Shown here piece after piece: positions 1 to 8,286 of a stretch of DNA of 64,000 nucleotides (the stretch's first letter is position 1; each line of letters starts with the position of its first letter). This DNA comes from Parasphingopyxis lamellibrachiae. Lineage in GTDB: Bacteria; Pseudomonadota; Alphaproteobacteria; Sphingomonadales; Sphingomonadaceae. The position numbers and the translations under genes are program-made. The notes under the pieces were generated by a model that saw nothing but the letters and a program-made list of their open reading frames with translations, made no database searches and had not been told where the DNA came from. The stretch is from assembly GCF_003385775.1 (NCBI RefSeq), contig NZ_QRDP01000004.1, positions 1,225,763-1,289,762 on the forward strand. The letters are read 5' to 3'.

Positions 1-681
1 CGCCAGCGCGACATCGGCAGGCGAAACGATCGACCGGTTGAACAGTTCAGGCACCGTCGGGTCGACGACGATCAAGAAACCCAGGCCAAAGGTCGCGACA
101 AGCGCCGCGAGCGCACCGACGGCAAGCGTGAGCGTTGCCCGCCATGCCATGTCCCGATCGCCGACTGTCGCAGCCAGTGCCATGCCCATGGTGGGACCAA
201 GCAACGGCGCGATGACCATGGCACCTATCACTACAGCAACTTGTCCGCTGCGCATGCCAAGCGCGGCGATCACCGCCGACAGGACGACCGTCAACAGATA
301 GGAGGGCCTGATCGCGATGCTCTCCGCGATGTCATCGTAAATCTCGTCGGTACTGATCCGATCCCGGCTGAAAAAGGCTTCCAGCCGGGTCGGCGGCGGC
401 AGATCTGGCCCGGGAAGGGCGGTTTCCGGCGTTTCCTCGAGCGGCGGCAGGACGGCTTCAAGCGCCGCAACGGTCGTCGAGAATCCCTCAATCGCACCGA
501 AACTTTGATCAAGTTCAGCAAGCAAGCGTTCAACATATCGCGGCTGCACGATGCAGGAGAATTTTTCGCGCCCATCCGGCACCATCTCCTGCCAGAAACG
601 GCGACAATGACGGCCGATAACCTCGCGGGCCCCCGCCACTTCGGCATCTGGCACAATGATATCGACTATTCGCGCAGACAT
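1..681 (-). CDS. DUF389 family membrane protein (C-terminal part outside the window)
   Basis: The minus strand reads open from an ATG at 681 to the window edge, giving 227 residues with no stop. The first ~110 residues are soluble. They include an ACT-like stretch beginning MSARIVDIIVPDAEVAGA. Hydrophobic segments follow, with the conserved DUF389 stretch IGAMVIAPLLGPTMGMALA around residues 160-178. This fits the DUF389/TIGR00341 family of inner-membrane proteins, whose function is unknown. The gene is divergent from the symporter at 784, with about 100 bp between them. The C-terminus lies beyond base 1. Family assignment is from recalled motifs; function is not claimed. Confidence 0.8.
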   Translation of the reverse strand, partial: MSARIVDIIVPDAEVAGAREVIGRHCRRFWQEMVPDGREKFSCIVQPRYVERLLAELDQSFGAIEGFSTTVAALEAVLPPLEETPETALPGPDLPPPTRLEAFFSRDRISTDEIYDDIAESIAIRPSYLLTVVLSAVIAALGMRSGQVAVVIGAMVIAPLLGPTMGMALAATVGDRDMAWRATLTLAVGALAALVATFGLGFLIVVDPTVPELFNRSIVSPADVALA

Positions 682-783
682 GGCACCTCGCTCTTCAATC
701 GGGGCAGTCTAGCCGGTTGGCCGCGCGTGTCGAACAAAAGCGTACGCTATCGCCAATTGGGCAAAGCGCGCTAAAGCCGCCCG

Positions 784-1758
784 ATGCAACGCCTCGCATC
801 AATCCTCGTTCCCGACCGGTTCATCATTATCCTGCTCGCGATGGTCGGTGTGGCGGCGCTCCTGCCCGCGCGCGGAATGGCGCTGGACTTACTGGGAACG
901 GTTTCAACGATCTGCATCGTGTTGCTGTTCTTCGTCCATGGCGCCCGGCTCAGCCGCCAGGCGGTACTGGGCGGATTTACCCGGCTGAAGCTGCATCTCG
1001 CCATTGTCGGATTTACCTTCCTCACCTTCCCTCTGCTGGGCCTCGCGCTGACCACGCTTGCCGCCCCCTTCATTGATCCGGCCTTTGTCCCGGGCATTCT
1101 CTTCCTGTGTGCGCTGCCGACAACCGTCGCATCGTCCATCGCCATGGTGTCGATGGCACGAGGCAATATCGCGGCCTCGGTTATCGCGGCGGCACTTTCC
1201 TCGATGCTTGGCGTCGTACTGACGCCCCTGATGTTTGCCGCATTGCTGTCCACATCCGGCGCTCCGATCGACATATCCGGCATCGGCAAGGTCGTGCTGA
1301 TCCTCGCCCTGCCCTTCGCCGTGGGCCAGTTGTGCCGGCCCGCCGTGGGAGCCTGGGTCGAAGCCCATCCCGGTGTCAGTCGGACGCTGGACAGGCTGAC
1401 CATCCTGCTCGCCATCTATGTCGCGCTGTCCGCAGCGGTCGGTGGCGGTTTGCTGGACGGGCTCGGCCTGGGCCGCTTCCTGCTGCTGCTCGCCCTGATG
1501 CTAGTCCTGCTGGCGCTGGTGATCGGAACGGCGATGCTCGCCGCACGGGTGCTCGGGTTCAATTTTGGTGACGGCACCGCCCTGCTCTTCGCCGCGATGC
1601 AAAAGAGCGTCATATCGGGAACGCCGATGGCCCGCATCCTGTTCCCCGGAGCGGAGGCCGGGCTGATCATCGTGCCGCTGCTCGTCTACTATGTGCCGAT
1701 GATGACCGTCTCGGCGATCATGGCTGCCCGAATGGGGGCGAGGCACGCGCCCGGCTAA
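784..1758 (+). CDS. bile acid:sodium symporter family transporter (SBF-like)
   Basis: This 324-residue protein is almost entirely hydrophobic, with about ten membrane segments. The N-terminal half contains ILFLCALPTTVASSIAMVSMARGN, the crossover-helix signature of the SBF-like/YfeH branch of the BASS superfamily. A second half-signature near the C-terminus reads FAAMQKSVISGTPMA. Family members couple organic anion uptake or efflux to sodium; the substrate cannot be read here. Its stop codon overlaps by a few bases the 3' end of the small DUF2474 gene on the other strand. No good Shine-Dalgarno precedes the ATG, so the start is moderately secure. Confidence 0.85.
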   Translation: MQRLASILVPDRFIIILLAMVGVAALLPARGMALDLLGTVSTICIVLLFFVHGARLSRQAVLGGFTRLKLHLAIVGFTFLTFPLLGLALTTLAAPFIDPAFVPGILFLCALPTTVASSIAMVSMARGNIAASVIAAALSSMLGVVLTPLMFAALLSTSGAPIDISGIGKVVLILALPFAVGQLCRPAVGAWVEAHPGVSRTLDRLTILLAIYVALSAAVGGGLLDGLGLGRFLLLLALMLVLLALVIGTAMLAARVLGFNFGDGTALLFAAMQKSVISGTPMARILFPGAEAGLIIVPLLVYYVPMMTVSAIMAARMGARHAPG

Positions 1759-1895
1759 GCGATCCAGAGTCTCAGCACGAAGCCCACTGCCGCAATCGTT
1801 GCGACACTCGCCGCCCATAGCCCCACAAACCAGGCAAGCTTCTGCCAGAGCGGGCGCTCCCGGTTGCGCGCGTCCTTAATGATAGCCGGTCTCAT
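1755..1895 (-). CDS. DUF2474-type small membrane protein of the bd oxidase operon
   Basis: A 46-codon frame starts with ATG inside the last codons of cioB (+1 frame) and ends with TAG at 1755. Its sequence starts MRPAIIKDARNRERPLWQKL and carries one membrane helix (AWFVGLWAASVATIAAVGFV) ending in LRLWIA. Short proteins with a W-FVGLW helix and an RLWL-like end are the DUF2474 family, usually encoded just after cytochrome bd subunit II, in the position of CydX. A role in stabilising the oxidase is inferred by analogy. It overlaps cioB by 20 bases, which suggests translational coupling. It is easily missed because of its length. Confidence 0.75.
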   Translation of the reverse strand: MRPAIIKDARNRERPLWQKLAWFVGLWAASVATIAAVGFVLRLWIA

Positions 1896-2880
1896 CGACC
1901 TTGCCGCGAAACACCCAATAGGCCCAAGCTGTATAGCCCAGGATGACCGGTACGAGGATCACCGCGCCCACCAGCATGAATATTTGGCTTTCGCGCGGGG
2001 CGGCGGCTTCATAGATTGAGATGCTGCCGGGCACGACATCGGGCCACATCGAAATACCGAGGCCGATCATCGAAAGCAGAAACAGGCCGAGCGCCCAGAC
2101 AAAAGGCCGGTAGTCATATCCCGATTCGAGATCGCGCCAGAGCATGTAGGCCGCGCCCAGCACCAGCAGCGGCATCGGGATGGTGACGGCAAGGCCTGGC
2201 CATTCGAACCAGCGCGTGAAATATTGTTCCTCGACATAGGGTGTAGCGAGACTGACCGCGCCGATCATGAACAGGGTGAAAGGCGTCAGCCATTTGGCAA
2301 ACCGCCGTGCCTTCACATGGAGCGTCCCAGTCGTTTTCATCACCAGCCAGCAGGCGCCAAGCAACCGATAACCGACAACGAGCCCGGCACCGCACAACAG
2401 GCTGAAAGGTGTCAGCCAGTCCCACCACCCGCCGGCATAGGCGCGGTCCTGCACTTCGATTCCCTGCAACAGGGCGCCGAGCGTGATGCCCTGTGCCAGC
2501 GTCGCGATCAGCGAACCGGCGAAAAATCCGAAATCCCAGAAACGGCGATGACCGGGATCGCGCCAGCGAAACTCGAAGGCGACGCCGCGGAAAATCAGTC
2601 CGAGCAACATTGCAATAAGCGGCGCATACAGCGCAGGCAGGATCACGGCATAGGCGAGCGGAAAAGCTGCGAGCAGCCCGCCCCCGCCCAGCACCAGCCA
2701 GGTCTCGTTTCCGTCCCAGACCGGCGCGATGCTGTTCATCGCCATATCCCGCTCCGGCCCGACATTGAGATGCGGAAAGAGAATACCGATGCCGAGATCG
2801 AAACCGTCCATCACAACATAAGCGGCTATCCCGATGGCAATGATCGCGGCCCAGATGATCGTCACTATGGGATCGCTCAT
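1876..2880 (-). CDS. cydB: cytochrome bd ubiquinol oxidase subunit II (CioB/CydB)
   Basis: The 334-residue polytopic protein begins MSDPIVTIIWAAIIAIGIAA. It has the conserved subunit II motifs DGFDLGIGILFP (about residues 25-36) and GNETWLVLGGGGLLAAFPLAYA (from about 57), with about eight membrane helices. It forms the quinol oxidase with subunit I in the cytoplasmic membrane, reducing oxygen to water without pumping protons. Its ATG overlaps the stop of subunit I (ATGA). The DUF2474 gene overlaps its 3' end. Whether it is a classical CydB or the cyanide-insensitive CioB follows from the short Q-loop of the partner. Confidence 0.96.
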   Translation of the reverse strand: MSDPIVTIIWAAIIAIGIAAYVVMDGFDLGIGILFPHLNVGPERDMAMNSIAPVWDGNETWLVLGGGGLLAAFPLAYAVILPALYAPLIAMLLGLIFRGVAFEFRWRDPGHRRFWDFGFFAGSLIATLAQGITLGALLQGIEVQDRAYAGGWWDWLTPFSLLCGAGLVVGYRLLGACWLVMKTTGTLHVKARRFAKWLTPFTLFMIGAVSLATPYVEEQYFTRWFEWPGLAVTIPMPLLVLGAAYMLWRDLESGYDYRPFVWALGLFLLSMIGLGISMWPDVVPGSISIYEAAAPRESQIFMLVGAVILVPVILGYTAWAYWVFRGKVDETGYH

Positions 2881-4313
2881 GTCGCACCCTCCTCTTGATC
2901 GGGGGACGGATTTCCATCCTCCAGTTCGAGACCGGCAGCCGGGGTGATCCCCGCCGCCCGGACCGGCATGTCGCCAAGTTCGGAGTCGCTGTGCGCCGGC
3001 GGCTTGGACATCAGCTTGAGAATATAGAGCGTGCCCGCGCCGAAGACTGCAAAATAGATGACCACAAAGGCAAGCAACGACGTGCCGACGGCTGGCGCGT
3101 CAATCGCGGAGACAGCCTCTGATGTACGCATGTGACCATAGACGACCCATGGCTGGCGGCCTACTTCGGTTGTTATCCAGCCGGCAATCACGGCGACAAA
3201 CCCTGCCGGGCTCATCGCAAGCGCGAACCGGTGCAGCCAGCGCCAGTCGTACAATTTCCCCCGCCAGCGCGCCAACAGGCTGAGCAGGCCAAGGCCGGCC
3301 ATCAGAAATCCCAGGCCAACCATTATCCGGAACGACCAGAAGACGATGCCGACCGGCGGACGATCCTCCCGTGCGACCGTGTCCAGACCGTCCAGCCCGG
3401 CATCGATATCATGCCTGAGAATCAGCGAACCCAGGCCCGGAATGGCGACCTGATAATGCACCTCTTCCTCTTCGCTATCGGGTATCCCGAACAGGATCAG
3501 CGGCGCAGCGCGCTCATAGCTTTCAAAATGCCCTTCCATCGCGGCGATCTTCATCGGCTGGTGCTCCAGCGTATTGAGGCCATGCATGTCGCCCGCGAAA
3601 ATCTGGATCGGTGCGACAATCGCCGCCATCCACATCGCCATGGAGAACATTTTTTTCACGCCGGGCAGATCGCGGCCTTTGAGCAGATGCCACGCCCCTA
3701 CGCCGCCAACGACCAACGCTGTCGTCAGATAGGCAGCGATCACCGTATGCACGAGCCGGTATGGAAAGCTCGGATTGAATACGACATCCCACCATCCGCC
3801 GTCGACCACATATTGGCCGACCTCGTTGGTCGTGAAGCCGGTCGGCGTCTGCATCCAGCTGTTTACCGAGAGAATCCAGAAAGCCGAGATTGCGGTGCCG
3901 ATAGCGACCATGACCGTAGCCGTGAAATGCAGCTTCTTGCCGACCTTATCCATGCCGAACATCATGACGCCCAGGAAACCGGCTTCCAGGAAAAAGGCGG
4001 TGAGCACTTCATAGGCCATCAATGGCCCGATGATCGGCCCCGCACGATCGGAAAAGATCGCCCAGTTGGTACCGAACTGATAGGACATGACGATGCCCGA
4101 AACGACGCCCATCCCGAAAACAAGCGAAAATATCTTCAGCCAATATTTGAACAGGCGGAGATACACATCGTTCCCGGTCTTCAGCCACAGCCCCTCAAGG
4201 ACGGCGAGATAGCTCGCCAGCCCGATGGTGAATGAGGGGAAGATGAAATGAAAACTGACGGTAAAGGCGAACTGCATTCGCGCCAGGAGCAAGGCTAATT
4301 CGGTCTCGGCCAT
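2877..4313 (-). CDS. cydA: cytochrome bd ubiquinol oxidase subunit I, CioA-type
   Basis: The 478-residue membrane protein contains the expected heme ligands: His in SFHFIFPSFTIG near residue 22, His in RLVHTVIAAYL near 188, and Met in FWSFRIMVGLG. The quinol-site segment GWITTEVGRQPWVVYG is intact. The region after the HGLNTLEHQP motif is short, lacking the C-terminal Q-loop insertion of E. coli CydA. This places it with the cyanide-insensitive CIO/short-Q-loop group. It is the first gene of the operon with cydB and the DUF2474 gene. A perfect palindrome lies 68 bp upstream of the ATG (4382-4396). Microaerobic or redox stress respiration is the likely role. Confidence 0.95.
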   Translation of the reverse strand: MAETELALLLARMQFAFTVSFHFIFPSFTIGLASYLAVLEGLWLKTGNDVYLRLFKYWLKIFSLVFGMGVVSGIVMSYQFGTNWAIFSDRAGPIIGPLMAYEVLTAFFLEAGFLGVMMFGMDKVGKKLHFTATVMVAIGTAISAFWILSVNSWMQTPTGFTTNEVGQYVVDGGWWDVVFNPSFPYRLVHTVIAAYLTTALVVGGVGAWHLLKGRDLPGVKKMFSMAMWMAAIVAPIQIFAGDMHGLNTLEHQPMKIAAMEGHFESYERAAPLILFGIPDSEEEEVHYQVAIPGLGSLILRHDIDAGLDGLDTVAREDRPPVGIVFWSFRIMVGLGFLMAGLGLLSLLARWRGKLYDWRWLHRFALAMSPAGFVAVIAGWITTEVGRQPWVVYGHMRTSEAVSAIDAPAVGTSLLAFVVIYFAVFGAGTLYILKLMSKPPAHSDSELGDMPVRAAGITPAAGLELEDGNPSPDQEEGAT

Positions 4314-4381
4314 GGACAGGCAATCTAGCCCGAAGAGACCGACAATGCATCACCCATCCTCTGCGAAGTGCGTCCATTCAG

Positions 4382-4396
4382 TTGCAAGAATTGCAA
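4382..4396. promoter_or_regulatory. palindromic operator candidate upstream of cioA
   Basis: TTGCAAGAATTGCAA is two copies of the self-complementary hexamer TTGCAA separated by three bases. It is a perfect dyad located 68 bp before the cioA start in the 178-bp glsA-cioA gap. It does not match the FNR/Anr consensus (TTGAT-N4-ATCAA) well. A transcription factor site is inferred from symmetry and position only. Confidence 0.35.
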
Positions 4397-4491
4397 TCGT
4401 CAATACTTCCATCCGATAGTGCGGGCTCTTGAGGGTCGAAGCGAAATCATGGATTGCTCGCGTCTCAGTGCGCGGCATGCGGGTGTGCCTC

Positions 4492-5415
4492 CTATCCGAA
4501 AACGGACCAGCCCGTCTCGGCCATCAGCGCCTCAAGCGCGATGGCGCCAACGGTGGACGTCCCGGCGTCGTTCAGTCCGGGCGACCAGACGGCAACTGCG
4601 CCTTCACCGGGAGCAATGGCGAGAACACCTCCGCCCACGCCGCTTTTGCCAGGCAGGCCGATCCGAAACGCAAAATCGCCTGAATTGTCGTAGTGCCCGC
4701 AATTCATCATCACCGCGTTTATCCGTCTGCAGCGCTGTGACGTGACGATCCGTTCGCCCGTGACCGGGTCTTCGCCGTCAAACGCCAGGAACAGGGCAGC
4801 ACGGGCGAGTTGGCTGCATGAGAGCGACAGCGCACAATGGCGGAAATAGGCGGAGAGCACGGCCTCCACCTCATTATCGAGATTGCCGAAGCTCGCCATG
4901 AAATGGGCAAGGCTACGGTTGCGCGCACCGGTTTCGCTTTCCGATTTCGCGACCTCATAATCGATATCGATGCTGGGATCTTCCGCATGATCCCTCAAAA
5001 CGCCCAACAGAGTGTTGATCGCCGCATCGGCATCGCCATTCTCAACCAGATGATCGGTGACGACGATGGCGCCCGCATTGATCAACGGATTGCGCGGGAT
5101 TCCCTTTTCGTGCTCAAGCTGGACGATCGAATTGAAAGCGGAGCCGGACGGTTCGCGCCCGACCCGTTCCCAAAGGGCATCGCCCATTTTCTGCAACGCC
5201 AGTGACAATGTGAAAACCTTGGAAATGCTCTGGATCGAGAAGGCTTCCTGCGCATCCCCGATCCGGTAGCAGCTGCCGTCTTTCGTCGCTATCGCCAGGC
5301 CGAACTTGTTCGGATCGACCGAAGCCAGGGCGGGAATATAATTGGCCACCTTGCCGCTTCCGCGGTGCGGCTCGACCTTTTCGGCCACGTGATTGAGTAT
5401 GCTATCTAGGTCCAT
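4492..5415 (-). CDS. glsA: glutaminase A
   Basis: The 307-residue protein matches the bacterial glutaminase family, which hydrolyses glutamine to glutamate and ammonia in the cytoplasm and has a serine beta-lactamase-like fold. The catalytic SxxK is S63-I-S-K66 in IQSISKVFTLSLALQKMG. Further family motifs are EPSGSAFNSI, NPLINAGAIV and GLPGKSGVGGGVLAI. Length is as usual (about 305-310). It is co-directional with cioAB but separated by 178 bp that carries a likely cioA promoter region, so it need not share an operon with them. It is divergent from telA. Confidence 0.95.
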   Translation of the reverse strand: MDLDSILNHVAEKVEPHRGSGKVANYIPALASVDPNKFGLAIATKDGSCYRIGDAQEAFSIQSISKVFTLSLALQKMGDALWERVGREPSGSAFNSIVQLEHEKGIPRNPLINAGAIVVTDHLVENGDADAAINTLLGVLRDHAEDPSIDIDYEVAKSESETGARNRSLAHFMASFGNLDNEVEAVLSAYFRHCALSLSCSQLARAALFLAFDGEDPVTGERIVTSQRCRRINAVMMNCGHYDNSGDFAFRIGLPGKSGVGGGVLAIAPGEGAVAVWSPGLNDAGTSTVGAIALEALMAETGWSVFG

Positions 5416-5567
5416 ATCGCTTCATGCCGCCGAATAGAGGTGAAAGCCAAGGGATATCGGTGCATAGATGCTATATTGCCCCAAGTGTATTATGTGTGTA
5501 ACACGCACCTTGAAAAACCAACGTTCGGGCGGCATCTAGGGTGAAGTCCGAGGAGAAGGAATCAAAC

Positions 5568-6779
5568 ATGGCAACGACACCGCCGACCGAAACGACGACC
5601 GCGACGAAAAGCGCGACCAGCCTGTCGCTAGATGCACCTGATCCCATTCCGGCGGTCACGGCGGAAAAGGCCGTGGGCCTTGTTCCTGTCGATGCGGAAA
5701 AACAGGCCAAGCATAACGAGAAGGTGGCCGGCTTTGTCGACGAACTGGTCGGTCTCGATGCGAACAGCCCGGAATTTGGCGAGAAAGTCGATCAGATCAC
5801 GAGCATGGGGCGCAAGGAAATCGCCGATGCCGCGGGGCAGTCGAACCGTTTTCTTGACCGGCCTGTGCGCTCGATGGACGAAAACTCGGCGATCGGCACC
5901 GATCTTTCGGAACTTCGCCGCACGGTTGAGGATCTCGACCCTGGCAAGCGCGGCGACATGACGTCCAAGCGCAAGCTGTTCGGCATCATCCCCTGGGGCA
6001 ACAAGCTGCGCGTCTATTTCGATTCCTACAAAAGCGCGCAGAACCATATTGCAGCGATCCTCAAGCGCCTTGCCTCGGGCAAGGACGAGCTGATCAAGGA
6101 CAATGCGGCAATTGCGGTCGAACGTCAGAAGCTCTGGGATGCGATGGGCCGTCTCGAGGAGATGATCTACGTCGCCAAGGCGCTGGACTCAGCCCTTGAA
6201 GATAAGGCCGTCGAGCTGGAATCAATCGATCCGGAAAAATCCAAAGCGATCAAGGAATCCGCACTTTTCTATGTACGGCAACGGACCCAGGACCTGCTGA
6301 CCCAGATGGCGGTGTCGGTGCAGGGCTATCTCGCGCTCGACCTGGTGAAGAAAAACAATGTCGAGCTCATCAAGGGCGTCGACCGCGCCTCGACAACGAC
6401 CGTGGGCGCATTGCGCACCGCGGTTACCGTCGCCCAGGCAATGACGAACCAGCGGCTGGTGCTCGGCCAGATTACCGCTCTCAATGAGACGACCGCGAAC
6501 ATGATCGATTCGACCGGCGAGATGCTGCGTACGCAGACCGCCACGATCCATCAGCAGGCGGCAGCCTCCACTATCCCGCTCGAAACGCTGCAACGCGCTT
6601 TCCAGAACATCTATGACACGATGGACGAGATTGACCGCTTCAAATTGGAGGCACTGGGTTCGATGAAGCAGACAGTGAATGTGCTCACCGATGAGGTCGA
6701 GAAATCGAAAGGCTATATCGCCCGGGCCGAGGGCGCGGCGAAAAGCCAGTCTGCACCGTTCGAAGCGATTGAGGGTTAG
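5568..6779 (+). CDS. TelA family toxic anion resistance protein
   Basis: A 403-residue soluble protein rich in predicted helix and coiled coil. It contains the TelA/KlaA (PF05816) core with KLFGIIPWGNKLRVYFDSYKSAQ (about 140-162), then long Glu/Lys/Gln-rich helices and a C-terminal ALETLQ-type region. TelA family members were named for tellurite resistance, but a direct biochemical role is not established. I place the start at ATG 5568 because AGGAGAAGG lies 9 bases before it; an in-frame GTG at 5541 would add nine residues. The next gene follows after 8 bases and is a known TelA-associated membrane protein, so the two probably act together. Confidence 0.9.
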   Translation: MATTPPTETTTATKSATSLSLDAPDPIPAVTAEKAVGLVPVDAEKQAKHNEKVAGFVDELVGLDANSPEFGEKVDQITSMGRKEIADAAGQSNRFLDRPVRSMDENSAIGTDLSELRRTVEDLDPGKRGDMTSKRKLFGIIPWGNKLRVYFDSYKSAQNHIAAILKRLASGKDELIKDNAAIAVERQKLWDAMGRLEEMIYVAKALDSALEDKAVELESIDPEKSKAIKESALFYVRQRTQDLLTQMAVSVQGYLALDLVKKNNVELIKGVDRASTTTVGALRTAVTVAQAMTNQRLVLGQITALNETTANMIDSTGEMLRTQTATIHQQAAASTIPLETLQRAFQNIYDTMDEIDRFKLEALGSMKQTVNVLTDEVEKSKGYIARAEGAAKSQSAPFEAIEG

Positions 6780-6787
6780 GGGAAAGC

Positions 6788-7516
6788 GTGACTACCAGCG
6801 ACCGCATCCTCGCCCAGGCCGACGAGCTCCTCCGCCGGGTCTCGCCACAGGCGCGCGAGCTCGCCCGGCGGCAACGCCAGCGCCGCAATGAGGCGCTGGT
6901 GCGCCGCCTGCGCCGCGCCGTCATCGCAGCCATCGCCATCGTGATCGGCATGAGCGTTGTCGGCGGCATCATCAGCAGCATCGGCTTTTCATGGGTGATG
7001 CTGACCCTGCTTATCACCACGCTTGTCGGCTTTGCTTTCCTGATCGCGCCGCAGGGCGAGGAAGTGACCCAGGAAAAGCTGATGGAGAGCGAGCTGCCAG
7101 CCCTTCCCTCCAACACGGAAGCATGGCTCTCCAAGCAGCGGCTTGCACTGCCCGCTCCGGCCAATCGCACGCTCGACAAGATCGCGACCCGGCTGGAGGA
7201 ACTACGGCCGCAGCTCGCCAATCTCGATCCGCGCGAACCGGCTGCCGTGGAAGTGCGCCGTCTTGTCGGCGTCGAGCTGCCCGAACTGGTGGAAGGGTAT
7301 AAGCGCGTGCCCGACCATCTCCGCCGCAACCCCAGTCATGGCGGCCATACCCCGCAGAAACAGCTGACAGACGGGCTAGAAATCGTTGAGGAAGAGATCA
7401 GCCGGATGACCCGCCAACTGGCGAGCGGCGAACTCGACGCGCTGGCGACGCAGGGCAAATATCTCGAACTCAAATATCGCGGCGACGAGGATATTCGCAG
7501 CGACGAGAGCGCCTAA
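6788..7516 (+). CDS. XpaC-like membrane protein partner of TelA
   Basis: The GTG-started 242-residue protein lies 8 bases after telA. An Arg-rich N-terminus (LARRQRQRRNEALVRRLRRA) leads into two membrane helices (about residues 40-80). A cytoplasmic helical C-terminal half follows, with LPALPSNTEAWLSKQRLALP. The layout and the telA linkage resemble the 5-bromo-4-chloroindolyl phosphate hydrolysis family (XpaC, PF10112). The similarity is judged by architecture, so the name is provisional. Its 3' end overlaps by four bases the convergent molybdopterin oxidoreductase gene. Confidence 0.65.
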   Translation: MTTSDRILAQADELLRRVSPQARELARRQRQRRNEALVRRLRRAVIAAIAIVIGMSVVGGIISSIGFSWVMLTLLITTLVGFAFLIAPQGEEVTQEKLMESELPALPSNTEAWLSKQRLALPAPANRTLDKIATRLEELRPQLANLDPREPAAVEVRRLVGVELPELVEGYKRVPDHLRRNPSHGGHTPQKQLTDGLEIVEEEISRMTRQLASGELDALATQGKYLELKYRGDEDIRSDESA

Positions 7517-8286
7517 ATCCCCGCATACCAGGCGTAATCGCCTACATCTTCCCAATAACCACCCTTGCCGCCGTAAATCCCGTCAAGGCTCGCGACCGCT
7601 TCCAGCCGCATCACGAATTTTGCATGTTTATAGCCGAGCTGCCGCTCGACCCGGGCTCGGATCGGCGCACCATGGCGTTCAGGCACCGCCGCACCGTTCA
7701 TGTCATAGGCCAGGATAGTCTGCGGGTGGAAAGCATCGATAAGGTCAATGCTCTCATAATAGGGCCGGTTTTGCCGACCCAGCGTATCGGCGCAATGGAA
7801 GACGATATAGTTGGCGTTGTCTCGCAGGCCCGCCAGATCGAGCACGCGGGACAGCGGCGTGCCTTTCCACTGGCCGATAGCGCTCCAGCCCTCGACGCAA
7901 TCATGCCGGGTGATCTGGGTACGGCTGGGCATAGCGCGCAGATCCGCCAAGGACAGCGACAGCGGCCGCGACACCAGTCCGTCCACGCGTAGCCGGAAAT
8001 CGGCGAATCCGTTCGCGAGCATCGCCTGATATTCGGATCCTTCGACACTGTCCGCCGTCCGGCTGCCATTGGCCCGGAAGCTGGGAGAAAGATCGGCCAT
8101 CGTATATTCACGGGCCAGCGCGTTGCGGTCCGTCACCAGCCGCTGGGCCCGCATCGTCAGCCCTTCGGCAGACGCGAGGATATTCTTCACCCGGTCGCTC
8201 CGGCTCCAGCTGTCGCAACCCGCAAGGAGGACGCTGCTGCCGATACCCGCAATCAGTTTGCGGCGGGTGGTAATCAGCTTGCTCAT
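7513..8286 (-). CDS. molybdopterin-dependent oxidoreductase, SUOX/MsrP-like, Tat-exported
   Basis: The 257-residue protein has an N-terminal twin arginine (R8-R9 in TTRRKLIAGIG). A lipobox-like LAGC at residues 21-24 follows directly, so export by Tat and possibly lipidation at C24 are likely. The mature part is a sulfite-oxidase-type molybdopterin domain. The putative Mo-ligand cysteine is in RHDCVEGWSAIGQWKGTPL, and WTFE-like substrate-side loops follow. Substrate unknown; MsrP-type protein repair of methionine sulfoxide is one possibility. Its start overlaps the stop of the cytochrome b gene upstream, so the two form a periplasmic enzyme and membrane electron donor or acceptor pair. Confidence 0.85.
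   Translation of the reverse strand: MSKLITTRRKLIAGIGSSVLLAGCDSWSRSDRVKNILASAEGLTMRAQRLVTDRNALAREYTMADLSPSFRANGSRTADSVEGSEYQAMLANGFADFRLRVDGLVSRPLSLSLADLRAMPSRTQITRHDCVEGWSAIGQWKGTPLSRVLDLAGLRDNANYIVFHCADTLGRQNRPYYESIDLIDAFHPQTILAYDMNGAAVPERHGAPIRARVERQLGYKHAKFVMRLEAVASLDGIYGGKGGYWEDVGDYAWYAGI

Noticed and set aside
3132-4235. 367-codon open frame antisense to cioA
   Set aside because: It is opposite a clear cytochrome bd subunit and has His/Gln/Arg-rich nonsense composition.
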